A model generated the notes under the pieces. That model ran no database searches. It saw only the letters and a program-made list of their open reading frames with translations, and was not told where the DNA came from. DNA of 64,000 nt, taken from Microbacter margulisiae (GTDB lineage: Bacteria; Bacteroidota; Bacteroidia; Bacteroidales; Paludibacteraceae). The position numbers and the translations under genes are program-made. This document shows positions 28,751 through 37,596 of the stretch, piece after piece. Positions within the stretch are counted from its first letter, which is position 1. The number at the start of each line of letters is the position of its first letter. Location of the stretch: positions 2,170,001-2,234,000 of the forward strand of contig NZ_JACHYB010000001.1 of assembly GCF_014192515.1 (NCBI RefSeq), written 5' to 3'.

Positions 28751-29881
28751 TCAATTTGCTTCATCATGAAGGATATTAAGCATGGTCTGCAATTTATCCT
28801 CGGTTTCCTTCCATTCTTTATGAAGCTGGGAACTCACAAGCAATCCTCCTCCTGCATAAAGAATGGTTTGATGCCGGGTCCATTCCATACAACGCAAATT
28901 TACATACAAATTCGTCTGATCGTTTTTAGAAAGCACTCCGACAAATCCGCTGTAATATTTTCTATTATAACCCTCGTTATCAACAATAAAACGGTAAGCC
29001 TTTTCTTTCGGAAATCCACACACGGCTGGTGTAGGATGGAGTTTTTTCAAAAGATCGCCTAAATGGTTATATTGGCTAAACTCAAAATCAAATGAGGTCT
29101 TCAGATGAATAACATTCCCGGCTTTGATGGTGTGTGTCTGGTTTTCATGCCATTCAATCTCCAGATCAGAAAAAAGTTCCTTTAAATAAGTAACCACCCA
29201 CTGTTGCTCTTGTCTGTTTTTGGTGTCCCATCGTACCACTTTACCATCAATAGCAGCTGGTTTTGTGCCTGCTAATGCCACTGTATGAAAATGGGGAGCA
29301 ACGCCGCTTAATAACATCTCAGGTGTGCTACCAAGCCAAAGGCCCGAAACTGGCGTATAACATAAATAAACAAAGGCATCAGGATAACGGTTACAAGCTT
29401 TCAGAAATGTTTCAGTCGGTTTGATATTTTCACTCCGGGATTCAACATGATAACGGGATAACACCAATTTATCCGCTTCCTTCAGGGTCAATGCTTGTAA
29501 AAACCGTTGAAAAGAAATCTCATAAGCTTTTTTCTCCGAATCGATTGCCTGGCAGGCTGATTCAGCAGAATGCGACTGAGGGAGCGCAACCCACCTCTTC
29601 ATCGCATCTGATTGCAAAAAAGTCTCCATGTTTTTGATTCCGCTGATGATCACCTCCGGATGCAAAACCAGAACAGGATGCAAGGCATTACAATAAAACG
29701 GAGCCATCACAAAGCCTTCAACATCATTTAAAGCAGCATAATCATCTTGTTGTTCAATCTGATTCAGGAAGGACAACAACAGGGTAGGTTCCTCTGAGCC
29801 GGGCAGCCGATACAGTGCTATCCCCAATTCTTTCCCTATTAATTGATCAATAGTGTCAATATGTAGTTGCAAAAAATTCAA
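28751..29881 (-). CDS. menF: Isochorismate synthase
   Basis: This chorismate-binding enzyme turns chorismate into isochorismate, the entry to menaquinone synthesis. The 376-residue protein has the C-terminal chorismate-binding domain with LVLSRYHVES, TPEMLLSG, VALAGTKPA, and HPTPAVCGFPKEKA, then YSGFVGV. It is short compared with proteobacterial MenF, as is common in Bacteroidota. Its start overlaps the stop of the upstream thioesterase gene by 4 bases, so it lies in the same operon. Confidence 0.9.
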   Translation of the reverse strand: MNFLQLHIDTIDQLIGKELGIALYRLPGSEEPTLLLSFLNQIEQQDDYAALNDVEGFVMAPFYCNALHPVLVLHPEVIISGIKNMETFLQSDAMKRWVALPQSHSAESACQAIDSEKKAYEISFQRFLQALTLKEADKLVLSRYHVESRSENIKPTETFLKACNRYPDAFVYLCYTPVSGLWLGSTPEMLLSGVAPHFHTVALAGTKPAAIDGKVVRWDTKNRQEQQWVVTYLKELFSDLEIEWHENQTHTIKAGNVIHLKTSFDFEFSQYNHLGDLLKKLHPTPAVCGFPKEKAYRFIVDNEGYNRKYYSGFVGVLSKNDQTNLYVNLRCMEWTRHQTILYAGGGLLVSSQLHKEWKETEDKLQTMLNILHDEAN

Positions 29882-30300
29882 AGGAGAGGTTGTTTTACAA
29901 TCAGATTAGTAACCCGGATGGTCGAAACTAACTTCCGGTCATCCGATAAAATATCAACATTCCACACATGGCTTTTCCGGCCATGGTGAATAAGAGAAGC
30001 AACGGCATGAACTGTTCCGGAACTCACGGAAGAAATATGACTTGCACTGACTTGCATACCCAGAGCAGTCTCATCCGATTCGCATATCCATTGAGAGCCA
30101 AATCCGGCTACTGTTTCTGCAAGCGCAATGGAAGCGCCTCCGTGTAAAATACCTATCGGTTGAATCGTCCGCGAATCCACGGGCATATCAGCTTCTACCT
30201 TATCATTCGATACAAACGTAAACTCAATGCCTAAACGATCCAACAAAGATCCCCGGCACATCTCATTTATCTGATTTAATGGGATATCATGATCTATCAT
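29878..30300 (-). CDS. Hotdog-fold thioesterase, probable DHNA-CoA thioesterase
   Basis: A 140-residue PaaI/MenI-type hotdog protein that opens the menaquinone operon. The family block ILHGGASIALAETVAGFGS (HGG with the catalytic Glu in LAET) is present near residues 52-70, and the late GTVHAVASLIHHGRKSHVWN block too. By position it most likely releases 1,4-dihydroxy-2-naphthoate from its CoA ester after MenB. It has a -7 box 27 bases upstream. Function by context is well supported; biochemical identity is inferred. Confidence 0.8.
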   Translation of the reverse strand: MIDHDIPLNQINEMCRGSLLDRLGIEFTFVSNDKVEADMPVDSRTIQPIGILHGGASIALAETVAGFGSQWICESDETALGMQVSASHISSVSSGTVHAVASLIHHGRKSHVWNVDILSDDRKLVSTIRVTNLIVKQPLL

Positions 30301-30326
30301 AAACTTAATAATTCATTTTGGGAACA

Positions 30327-30334
30327 CAAAGTTA
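30327..30334 (-). promoter_or_regulatory. -7 box for the menaquinone operon
   Basis: TAACTTTG on the minus strand matches TAnnTTTG, 27 bases upstream of the thioesterase ATG. It would drive thioesterase-menF-menD-menB-menCE as one transcript. Confidence 0.5.
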
Positions 30335-30427
30335 AGCAAATATGACGCGGAATGGAGATTCTCAAATATCAAAAAACGTTGCAAACAGTATGTTGTCTGT
30401 TTGCAGAAAAGCCACCGGACACACCCC

Positions 30428-30467
30428 TAAAAACAAAAAACCTCTGTAATATAACAAATTACAGAGG
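30428..30467 (-). terminator. Rho-independent terminator after tRNA-Ser
   Basis: CCTCTGTAAT (30441-30450) pairs perfectly with ATTACAGAGG (30458-30467) around a 7-base loop, and on the minus strand it is followed by a T-rich tract. It ends the tRNA-Ser transcript. Confidence 0.8.
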
Positions 30468-30480
30468 AAATTCATAAGAG

Positions 30481-30567
30481 CGGTGAGGGGGGGATTCGAA
30501 CCCCCGGTACGGTTACCCGTACGACAGTTTAGCAAACTGTTGGTTTAAGCCACTCACCCACCTCACC
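30481..30567 (-). tRNA. tRNA-Ser (anticodon GCU)
   Basis: On the minus strand the sequence folds as a class II tRNA: acceptor GGTGAGG pairs with CCTCACC, the anticodon loop is TTGCTAA with anticodon GCT, a long variable arm follows (GTACGGGTAACCGTAC), then the T-arm GGTTCGAATCC. The length is 87 bases and CCA is not encoded. It reads AGC/AGU codons. Confidence 0.95.
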
Positions 30568-30606
30568 TTTCTTTACTCGTTGAGTAGCTTACTTCAAAAA
30601 GTGCTG

Positions 30607-30614
30607 CAAAAGTA
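30607..30614 (-). promoter_or_regulatory. -7 box for tRNA-Ser
   Basis: TACTTTTG on the minus strand matches TAnnTTTG, 40 bases upstream of the tRNA 5' end. Confidence 0.5.
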
Positions 30615-30670
30615 AGTAATTATTTTTGCTTTTTCAAATTATCTTACTGAATATTGCAGAAAGCATTATC

Positions 30671-30678
30671 TAATTTTG
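30671..30678 (+). promoter_or_regulatory. -7 box for mltG
   Basis: TAATTTTG matches TAnnTTTG, 35 bases upstream of the mltG ATG. Confidence 0.5.
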
Positions 30679-30712
30679 TAACCTGTTTGATAGTCACGAA
30701 AATAATCGATTT

Positions 30713-31753
30713 ATGAAAAGAAGAGCCACATTGCGGACATTTACTATTCGTCTTATTATCATCATATTGATAGCAGTCGGAGGCTATCAGCTCTATAATT
30801 ATTTTCATTCCAATTTTGCCACATCCAACCACGAAACTACCTATCTGTATATACGGCCGGGAGATACTTTTACTGATGTTATCAATCAGTTAAAGAAAAA
30901 AGGGGTGGTCAGAAACATGCATTCATTCATTGAAGCAGCTAACCTGATCGGATATGAAAAACATATACACAGTGGGCGATATGCTATTACAGATGGAATG
31001 GACAACGAAACGCTACTTTATCATTTATCCAAACACATTCAGACTCCTGTTCATCTGACATTCAATAACATAAGGACAAAAGAACAGTTAGCGGGAAGAT
31101 TAGGGGAACAATTGATGCTCGATTCTTTATCTATTCTTCAACACCTCAACGACACAGATTTTGATACACGCTTCGGATTTACACCGGCTACCATTGTGGC
31201 TATGTTTATCCCAAATACGTACGATATTTTATGGGATATTTCGATGCCTCAATTGATGAAACGAATGGAACATGAATATAAGGTTTTTTGGACACCCGAA
31301 AGGCTTGCCCAAGCTAAATCAGAGAATTTATCTCCGATTCAGGCAGTTACACTAGCATCTATTGTAGAAGAAGAAACTAACAGAGCACAAGACAAACCGA
31401 TTATTGCCGGCTTGTACTTAAACCGATTAAAACGGAACATGCCCCTTCAATCGTGCCCAACTGTAAAATTTGCATTACAAGACTTTGCATTGCAGCGTAT
31501 TACAGACAAAGACCTACAAGTACAATCCCCCTATAATACGTATCGGCATAAAGGATTGCCTCCGGGACCCATCCGCATTCCAAGCATTGAAAGCGTGGAA
31601 GCAGTTTTAAACTACACCCCCAATGATTATCTCTATATGTGCGCCAAAGAAACCTTAAACGGAGAGCATTATTTTGCTACAACATGGGCACAGCAAAAAA
31701 AGAACGCCGCAAGATATGCCGCTGCGTTAGACAAACGAGGAATTTACCAATAA
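30713..31753 (+). CDS. mltG: Endolytic murein transglycosylase
   Basis: MltG (YceG-like) cuts nascent glycan strands at the membrane and sets glycan length. The 346-residue protein has one N-terminal membrane segment (12-31), a LysM-like portion, and the catalytic block LASIVEEET (Glu219 expected) followed by RAQDKPIIAGLYLNRLK and MPLQSCPTVKFAL. The closing LPPGPIRIPSIESVEAVL block is also typical. Its stop abuts the stop of the convergent YgjP-like gene with no base between. Confidence 0.9.
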   Translation: MKRRATLRTFTIRLIIIILIAVGGYQLYNYFHSNFATSNHETTYLYIRPGDTFTDVINQLKKKGVVRNMHSFIEAANLIGYEKHIHSGRYAITDGMDNETLLYHLSKHIQTPVHLTFNNIRTKEQLAGRLGEQLMLDSLSILQHLNDTDFDTRFGFTPATIVAMFIPNTYDILWDISMPQLMKRMEHEYKVFWTPERLAQAKSENLSPIQAVTLASIVEEETNRAQDKPIIAGLYLNRLKRNMPLQSCPTVKFALQDFALQRITDKDLQVQSPYNTYRHKGLPPGPIRIPSIESVEAVLNYTPNDYLYMCAKETLNGEHYFATTWAQQKKNAARYAAALDKRGIYQ

Positions 31754-32458
31754 TTACGCCCAAGCAGAAAGAGAAAAATGCTTTAATTCATTTCGCAAAG
31801 CCTTGCAATCAGGCAATATGCGTTCTACATGAGTCCAAAATCGCTCACTATGATTATGTTCTATAGTATGGCAGAGTTCATGAACAATGACATAATCAAT
31901 AAGATGAGAAGGGAGTAGCAGTAAATATAAGGAAAGGTTAATATTATTGACCGAAGAACAACTACCCCAACGCGTGGTGCTGGATTGAATTTTAAGAGAT
32001 CTGTATTTCAATCCGCTTTGCATAGCCAATTGGAAGGTTTTCTCCGGTAACACCTGTTTAGCCGCCTTCCTAAGGAAATAAACAATCCCTTCCCGAATCA
32101 CTTTTTGCACAGCAGGCGATTGGATTCCGCGTTGTCGCGGGTATTCAATTGTCAGCACATTATCTGCTAATTTAAAGAATATCTTCGGCTGGTCAGAAGC
32201 TACAACATGTGCTGTAAAAGTCAATGTCTTTAACGGATGACCTTCATCGATTATCTGATGTCCATTATCTCTCTTTTTCTGTTTAGTCAGAATTTGCGAA
32301 CGATTTTTCTCAATCAATGATAGAGCTTCATTGTAAAAATCAGTGGATGGCATAGTTATCCTAAGCCCGTCATTTACCAATCGAATCGTAATATGTGTCG
32401 AACGGAAATGTGTCTTGAAATGAATACTTCCTAATTCAGGATCGTGCAGTGGCAACAT
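31754..32458 (-). CDS. YgjP-like metal-dependent hydrolase (DUF45)
   Basis: A 234-residue protein with the zinc metallopeptidase motif VIVHELCHTIEHNHSERFW, in which HExxH and the following His are visible. The block RSLKIQSSTTRWGSCSS is the family mark. These proteins resemble the SprT/WLM group and have no firm role. The frame is open from 32542, but the ATG at 32458 is chosen because a terminator hairpin lies at 32493-32519, inside the longer version, and the extra residues are poor in family features. Confidence 0.75.
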   Translation of the reverse strand: MLPLHDPELGSIHFKTHFRSTHITIRLVNDGLRITMPSTDFYNEALSLIEKNRSQILTKQKKRDNGHQIIDEGHPLKTLTFTAHVVASDQPKIFFKLADNVLTIEYPRQRGIQSPAVQKVIREGIVYFLRKAAKQVLPEKTFQLAMQSGLKYRSLKIQSSTTRWGSCSSVNNINLSLYLLLLPSHLIDYVIVHELCHTIEHNHSERFWTHVERILPDCKALRNELKHFSLSAWA

Positions 32459-32485
32459 TATACACAAAAATGACAAAACAGATAA

Positions 32486-32519
32486 TATAAAAAACGCCGC
32501 ATCATAACTGTGCGGCGTT
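32486..32519 (-). terminator. Rho-independent terminator after the lysine-rich protein gene
   Basis: AACGCCGCA (32493-32501) pairs with TGCGGCGTT (32511-32519) around a 9-base loop; a T run follows on the minus strand. It ends the short lysine-rich gene upstream. Confidence 0.8.
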
Positions 32520-32545
32520 CGAAATGCTTTGCTAAGAAGCAATAA

Positions 32546-32779
32546 TTACTTTACTTCAGCTTTTTTTTCTGCTTTCTTTACTGCTTTTTTTACAGGAGCA
32601 GCTTTTTTCTCAGCTTTCTTAGCTACTTTTTTTACTTCTTTCTTTTCAGCTTTCTTAGCTACTTGTTCGGTTTTAGCTTTAACTTCTTTCTTCATTTCTT
32701 TTTTAGCTTCCTGAGCAAAAGCTGATGCGGAAACGATCATGGCTAAAGCCATCATAACAGTTACAACTTGTTTTTTCAT
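32546..32779 (-). CDS. Small lysine/alanine/glutamate-rich exported protein
   Basis: A 77-residue protein with a clear signal peptide (MKKQVVTVMMALAMIVSASAFA) followed by 55 residues that are almost only Lys, Ala, Glu and Val, built on KKAEKK-type words. The chain is charged and probably helical or disordered, with net positive charge. It could bind nucleic acid, LPS or peptidoglycan, or simply be an abundant envelope protein; nothing in the sequence decides. The frame opens 10 residues earlier (32809), but the MKK start fits a signal peptide and follows a -7 box at 32807-32814. It has its own terminator, so it is an independent transcript. Confidence 0.7.
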   Translation of the reverse strand: MKKQVVTVMMALAMIVSASAFAQEAKKEMKKEVKAKTEQVAKKAEKKEVKKVAKKAEKKAAPVKKAVKKAEKKAEVK

Positions 32780-32806
32780 AACGGATAAATTTTTAATTAG
32801 ACGATG

Positions 32807-32814
32807 CAAAATTA
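32807..32814 (-). promoter_or_regulatory. -7 box for the lysine-rich protein gene
   Basis: TAATTTTG on the minus strand matches TAnnTTTG, 28 bases upstream of the chosen ATG. It supports the shorter start. Confidence 0.5.
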
Positions 32815-33321
32815 CGCCATGTTTCTAAGATCGCAAGAGGCGATTTGTATTTTTATCGCACCACAATGATTAAATATTCTTAAAGATATTTGTCATTATA
32901 ATACATCTTATCCATATCATTGATATACTGAATATTAATCCAGAAAAGAAGCTTGTAATTTACATAAAAGATATCAGATTTTAAGATTTCAACATCGCAT
33001 CAAAAATCATAGCAAATTCATATCAATAAAAATCTGACAAACCATATTCATCGAATTATTTAAAACATCTATTCAAGAAAACAATTAAGCATATATCTAA
33101 TTTACAGAAAAATATAATTACATCAACATGGACCGATTTATCGGGTTTCTATTCCTCACACCACTTAATTCAATACTTGAAATAGATCAGGAACACACAA
33201 TATCACTTGGCAAATCAAAAGAAAAAATGTAAGTTTGCAAGCACAAAAACAGCAAAATTGACATCAAAAGTCCATTTTTACCGACTATTTATTAATTCAT
33301 TTATCTTCCCACAACTTCATC
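32815..33321. other. AT-rich interval without a gene
   Basis: About 500 bases of AT-rich sequence between the divergent lysine-rich protein gene and paaK. The only element I see is a -7 box TAAGTTTG at 33230-33237 (+) that could serve paaK. No RNA gene or repeat is recognised. Confidence 0.4.
33230..33237 (+). promoter_or_regulatory. -7 box upstream of paaK
   Basis: TAAGTTTG matches TAnnTTTG, about 85 bases before the ATG at 33322. Confidence 0.35.
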
Positions 33322-34620
33322 ATGATTTGGAACGAACATGCAGAATGTATGAACAGGGAGCAACTTGTCAGGCTCCAAAGCGAACGATTACATTCGATGA
33401 TTAATCGGTTGTATTATAACGTACCGTTTTATCGCAAAAAATTTCAGGAACAAGGTATCGGAGCCGATGACATTCAAAGCATTGATCAATTAAAATACCT
33501 GCCGTTAACCACTAAACAAGACTTACGTGATAATTACCCTTTTGGCCTTTTCTCCGTACCACAACAGGAAATCATAAGGCTCCATGCTTCGAGCGGTACT
33601 ACAGGGAAACCGACTGTAGGTGGATACACGCGTCACGATCTTGAAATATGGTCAGAAGTGGTAGCCCGCAGTTTATACGCAGCAGGTGTTGACCATAATG
33701 ACGTTGTGCATGTTTCATATGGATATGGTTTATTTACCGGAGGATTAGGAATTCATCAGGGAGCGCAAAAGATTGGCGCTACAGTGATCCCGGCTTCCGG
33801 AGGCAATACAAAGAAGCAATTACAAATCATGCATGATTTTGGATCAACGGTATTAGCCTGCACTCCTTCTTATGCACTTTATTTGGCTGACACCATGAAA
33901 GAAATCGGCATGGATCCTTCCGAACTAAAGTTGCGTCGTGGAATTTTTGGAGCAGAACCCTGGACGGAAGAGATGCGCAAAGAAATTGAGAACAAATTGC
34001 ATCTTAAAGCATTAGATATATATGGATTGACAGAAATCATCGGCCCTGGAGTAGCGATGGAATGTGAACATCAGAATGGGCTTCATGTTTTTGAAGATCA
34101 TTTCATCCCCGAAATTCTTGATCCGCAAACTTTGCAGCCGGTTCCTTATGGCGAAATTGGCGAGTTGGTCTTTACAACAATTACCAAAGAAGGAATGCCT
34201 CTGTTACGCTATCGCACACGGGACTTAACCTCCATGACAATTGAGACATGTAGTTGTGGACGCACAACCGCCCGTCTGCATAAATTTATGGGGCGTACTG
34301 ATGACATGTTGATTATCAGGGGAGTAAACGTATTTCCTTCGCAGGTAGAATCTGTTTTATTGGAAATGAGCGAGACAGAACCTCATTACCAGCTCATTGT
34401 TGACAGAATGAACAATCTGGATGTATTGGAAATTTTAGTTGAGGTAAACGAAACGTTTTTCTCCGATGAGATACGCCAACTCGAAGCTTTAACGCACAAA
34501 ATCAAAGCCAATATCGAAAGCACGCTGGGTATTAGCGCCAAAATCAAACTGGTAGAACCCAAAACGATTGAGCGTTCCGAAGGGAAAGCGAAACGTGTGA
34601 TCGACAAACGACCTCACTAA
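33322..34620 (+). CDS. paaK: Phenylacetate-CoA ligase
   Basis: An adenylate-forming enzyme that activates aryl acids such as phenylacetate with ATP and CoA. The 432-residue protein has the ATP loop [10 protein letters not shown] (89-98), [16 protein letters not shown] and a C-terminal domain with [20 protein letters not shown]. Length and blocks match PaaK rather than long acyl-CoA synthetases. It is followed 33 bases later by an ACT-domain gene, a pair often found in anaerobic Bacteroidota next to indolepyruvate oxidoreductase genes, which are not in this window. Likely role: recycling aryl acids from amino-acid fermentation. Confidence 0.85.
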   Translation: MIWNEHAECMNREQLVRLQSERLHSMINRLYYNVPFYRKKFQEQGIGADDIQSIDQLKYLPLTTKQDLRDNYPFGLFSVPQQEIIRLHASSGTTGKPTVGGYTRHDLEIWSEVVARSLYAAGVDHNDVVHVSYGYGLFTGGLGIHQGAQKIGATVIPASGGNTKKQLQIMHDFGSTVLACTPSYALYLADTMKEIGMDPSELKLRRGIFGAEPWTEEMRKEIENKLHLKALDIYGLTEIIGPGVAMECEHQNGLHVFEDHFIPEILDPQTLQPVPYGEIGELVFTTITKEGMPLLRYRTRDLTSMTIETCSCGRTTARLHKFMGRTDDMLIIRGVNVFPSQVESVLLEMSETEPHYQLIVDRMNNLDVLEILVEVNETFFSDEIRQLEALTHKIKANIESTLGISAKIKLVEPKTIERSEGKAKRVIDKRPH

Positions 34621-34653
34621 TAAACTCATTTATTCATTTCAAAATCAACGCTT

Positions 34654-35079
34654 ATGCTTTTGCAACAATTATCGCTTTTTTTAGAAAACAAAAAGGGAAG
34701 ACTTACAGAGGTTACGCGGGTACTTTCCGAGAATGGCATCAATATTGCAGCGTTTAGCATTGCTGACACTGCTGATTATGGTATACTCCGCATGATCGTT
34801 GACCAAACGGAAATAGCGCTTATCGCATTAAAAGAACAGGGATTTGCTGTTCATACCACACAGGTGGTTGGATTTGTCATTCCAAATGAGCCTGGAAATT
34901 TGTATCAGGCCTTACAACATCTTGATAGTATTGATATTGAGATAGAATATCTGTATGCATTTGCCCACAACGGAAATGCAGCAACTGTCATAAAAACAAA
35001 CGACAACACCTTGGTTGCAAAAATCTTAGCCGAGTTTGGCTATCAACTATTGGGACAAGGAAGCCAACTCCATTCCTAA
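34654..35079 (+). CDS. Tandem ACT-domain protein
   Basis: A 141-residue protein made of two ACT domains in tandem: the first begins LLQQLSLFLENKKGRLTEVT, the second after about residue 70 with VVGFVIPNEPGNLYQALQHL. ACT domains bind amino acids and regulate enzymes. Its place right after paaK suggests that it senses an aromatic amino acid or its acid derivative. No catalytic motif is seen. Confidence 0.8.
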   Translation: MLLQQLSLFLENKKGRLTEVTRVLSENGINIAAFSIADTADYGILRMIVDQTEIALIALKEQGFAVHTTQVVGFVIPNEPGNLYQALQHLDSIDIEIEYLYAFAHNGNAATVIKTNDNTLVAKILAEFGYQLLGQGSQLHS

Positions 35080-35161
35080 ATTCAAGATCCACTTTGGTAA
35101 CAGATTGATCATTAATTGAATAAGAGGTTTCCCCAGATTATGTAAAAACAAAAAAAAGTAT

Positions 35162-35169
35162 TACCTTTG
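35162..35169 (+). promoter_or_regulatory. -7 box for rplY
   Basis: TACCTTTG matches TAnnTTTG. It implies a leader of about 90 bases before the rplY ATG, which contains a small stem (AAAGCT 35215-35220 with AGCTTT 35232-35237). Confidence 0.5.
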
Positions 35170-35266
35170 TGCAGCCTAAAAAAGGCATAAGTGTGATGGG
35201 AAAATTTAGCCACAAAAGCTTGAATCTCAACAGCTTTAATTTTGAGTAACACAAACAATTTTAACA

Positions 35267-35821
35267 ATGAAAACTTTTCAATTAGGCGGTACTCTCCGCG
35301 AAGGGGTAGGCAAAAAGGCTACTAATGCAGTAAGAAACAACGGAAATATCCCTTGCGTTCTTTACGGTGGATCAACAAACATTACTTTTCAAGTCACTTC
35401 AGGAGATGTTCGTAAATTAGTTTACACACCTGAAATCTTTTTAGTCGAACTTACCATTGATGGCAAGCAATATTCGGCAATCATGAAAGATCTTCAGTTT
35501 CATCCTGTTTCTGACAAATTATTACACATTGACTTTTACGAAGTTTCTAATGAAAAACCTGTTGAAATAGCAGTGCCTGTACGTCTTGAAGGATTAGCCG
35601 AAGGGGTAAAAGCTGGAGGTAAATTACAACAAAATTTACGATTAATCAAGGTAAAAGGTTTGGTAAATCATATCCCGGAACAACTCAAAATCAATGTCGA
35701 AGATTTAGGCTTAGGAAAGACAATCCAGATTATTGATCTTTCATTCCCTAACTTGATTTTAACTACTCCGAAAACAGCAATTGTTGCCACTGTCAATGCA
35801 ACACGTGCAACAAAGAAATAA
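35267..35821 (+). CDS. rplY: 50S ribosomal protein L25 (Ctc/TL5 type)
   Basis: A 184-residue 5S rRNA-binding ribosomal protein. The N-terminal L25 domain (LGGTLREGVGKKATNAVRNN, then IPCVLYGG) is followed by the C-terminal TL5 domain (EVSNEKPVEIAVPVRLEGLA). It is the long two-domain form typical of many bacteria. Peptidyl-tRNA hydrolase follows 42 bases downstream, a common neighbour. Confidence 0.95.
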   Translation: MKTFQLGGTLREGVGKKATNAVRNNGNIPCVLYGGSTNITFQVTSGDVRKLVYTPEIFLVELTIDGKQYSAIMKDLQFHPVSDKLLHIDFYEVSNEKPVEIAVPVRLEGLAEGVKAGGKLQQNLRLIKVKGLVNHIPEQLKINVEDLGLGKTIQIIDLSFPNLILTTPKTAIVATVNATRATKK

Positions 35822-35863
35822 AGATCACATAACGCCCAACGCGTTATTTACATTTTTGTTCTT

Positions 35864-36427
35864 GTGAAATATTTAATTGCAGGACTTGGAAATATTGGCG
35901 ATGAATATCAAAATACACGCCACAACATAGGATTTAATGTATTGGACGCTTTTGCCGAAGCGTCCAATATTGTTTTTACGGATCGCCGATATGGAGCAAT
36001 TGGCGAGATATCCCTCAAAGGGCATAAACTGATTTTACTCAAGCCTTCCACATACATGAACTTAAGTGGCAATGCCATTCGTTATTGGCTTGCACAAGAG
36101 CATATTCTCCAGGAAAATCTTTTAGTTGTAGTAGATGATATCGCTCTGCCTTTAGGCACTTTAAGGCTTAAACCAAAGGGAAGTGATGCGGGACACAATG
36201 GATTGAAACACATTGAATCTGTTCTCAATACACAAAATTATGCCCGCTTACGCTTTGGAATTGGCAACGATTTTGCTCGTGGAGCGCAGATAAATTTTGT
36301 TTTAGGAAAATGGAGTAACGATGATTGGAACGTGATCAAACCCAAGATTTCAATGGCCATTGAAATCATTAAAAGTTTCTGTCTAAGCGGAATACAAAAC
36401 ACGATGAATCAATATAATAATAAATAA
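35864..36427 (+). CDS. pth: Peptidyl-tRNA hydrolase
   Basis: Pth frees tRNA from peptidyl-tRNA that has dropped off the ribosome. The 187-residue protein shows the N-terminal [21 protein letters not shown], with catalytic His20, and the blocks [25 protein letters not shown] and [13 protein letters not shown]. The start is GTG at 35864, which is the only start that gives the full conserved N-terminus. It is probably co-transcribed with rplY. Confidence 0.95.
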   Translation: MKYLIAGLGNIGDEYQNTRHNIGFNVLDAFAEASNIVFTDRRYGAIGEISLKGHKLILLKPSTYMNLSGNAIRYWLAQEHILQENLLVVVDDIALPLGTLRLKPKGSDAGHNGLKHIESVLNTQNYARLRFGIGNDFARGAQINFVLGKWSNDDWNVIKPKISMAIEIIKSFCLSGIQNTMNQYNNK

Positions 36428-36496
36428 GCATCCGTTGATTTTCGTTCTTTTAATCAAGAATACCGTTGATTCATCCCAATTTGCAGCTTTTTGTTA

Positions 36497-36504
36497 TAGT
36501 TTTG
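36497..36504 (+). promoter_or_regulatory. -7 box for ribD
   Basis: TAGTTTTG matches TAnnTTTG, 20 bases upstream of the ATG at 36525. Confidence 0.5.
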
Positions 36505-36524
36505 CACTTAATTGAGATTTGAGA

Positions 36525-37571
36525 ATGAACGACATGCACTACATGCAACGTTGTTTGCAATTGGCTAAAAATGGTATGGGGCGTGTAGCTCCCAATCCAT
36601 TGGTAGGATCAGTTATTGTTTACAATGATCAGGTCATAGGCGAAGGCTACCACAGACATTATGGAGGTCCGCATGCTGAAGTTAATGCCATTGCAAGTGT
36701 AAAAAGCCCGGAACTTCTTTCAAAATCGACCATTTATGTAAATCTTGAACCATGCTCACATTATGGACAAACACCACCCTGTGCAGCATTAATTATTGAG
36801 AAGAAGATTCCCCGCGTCGTGATTGCCAATATTGACCCGAACCCTAAGGTAGCTGGGAAAGGCATAAACATGTTGAAAGATGCCGGAGTTGAAGTGCTCA
36901 CAGGAATATTAGCGAAAGAAGGAGAATGGCTTAACAGACGCTTCTTTACGTACCAACGCGACAAGCGCCCTTTTGTTATATTGAAATGGGCTCAAAGCGC
37001 AGATGGATATTTAGACCGACCACGTGCAGACAATTGCAACATTCCGCCCGTACAACTTTCATCCGACTTTACAAAAATGTTGGTTCATAAAACCCGTACG
37101 GAAGAAACGGCAATCATGGTTGGGACTACCACCGCAATAAAAGATAATCCTAAATTGACTTCCCATCAATGGATTGGAAAAAATCCTTTACGGATTGTTG
37201 TCGATCGGCAATTGCGCATTCCACAAGATTATCATATTTTCGATCAGACTGTTCCTACAATTGTGTATACAGAGCAGGTTCAGGAAAATCGGCATAATGT
37301 GACCTTTGTTTCCATCACATTTGGAGAAAATGTTATCCGGCAAATCATGGATGATCTGTTTCGGAGACATGTTCTTTCTGTCATCGTAGAAGGCGGACAA
37401 CAAATACTCCAGTCATTTATTCAGGCTGGTATTTGGGATGAAGCCCGTGTGGAAATTGCCTCAGTCTGGTTGAATGAAGGAGTAAAAGTTCCCTCATTAC
37501 AAGGAAATATTATTGCAAAAGAGATCATTGATTCATCACAAATTCTTACGTTTGCCCCCATAAAAGAATAA
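36525..37571 (+). CDS. ribD: Bifunctional riboflavin deaminase/reductase
   Basis: RibD carries out deamination and reduction of the pyrimidine intermediate in riboflavin synthesis. The 348-residue protein has an N-terminal deaminase domain with GGPHAEVNAI (HAE at 50-52) and zinc cysteines in EPCSHYGQTPPC, and a C-terminal reductase domain (FVILKWAQSADGYLDRP, SVIVEGGQQIL). The ATG at 36525 is chosen; an in-frame TTG at 36519 is less likely. A short 25-base gap separates it from the M20 gene. Confidence 0.9.
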   Translation: MNDMHYMQRCLQLAKNGMGRVAPNPLVGSVIVYNDQVIGEGYHRHYGGPHAEVNAIASVKSPELLSKSTIYVNLEPCSHYGQTPPCAALIIEKKIPRVVIANIDPNPKVAGKGINMLKDAGVEVLTGILAKEGEWLNRRFFTYQRDKRPFVILKWAQSADGYLDRPRADNCNIPPVQLSSDFTKMLVHKTRTEETAIMVGTTTAIKDNPKLTSHQWIGKNPLRIVVDRQLRIPQDYHIFDQTVPTIVYTEQVQENRHNVTFVSITFGENVIRQIMDDLFRRHVLSVIVEGGQQILQSFIQAGIWDEARVEIASVWLNEGVKVPSLQGNIIAKEIIDSSQILTFAPIKE

Positions 37572-37596
37572 ACAATACAACTAAAACAGCATTCGT

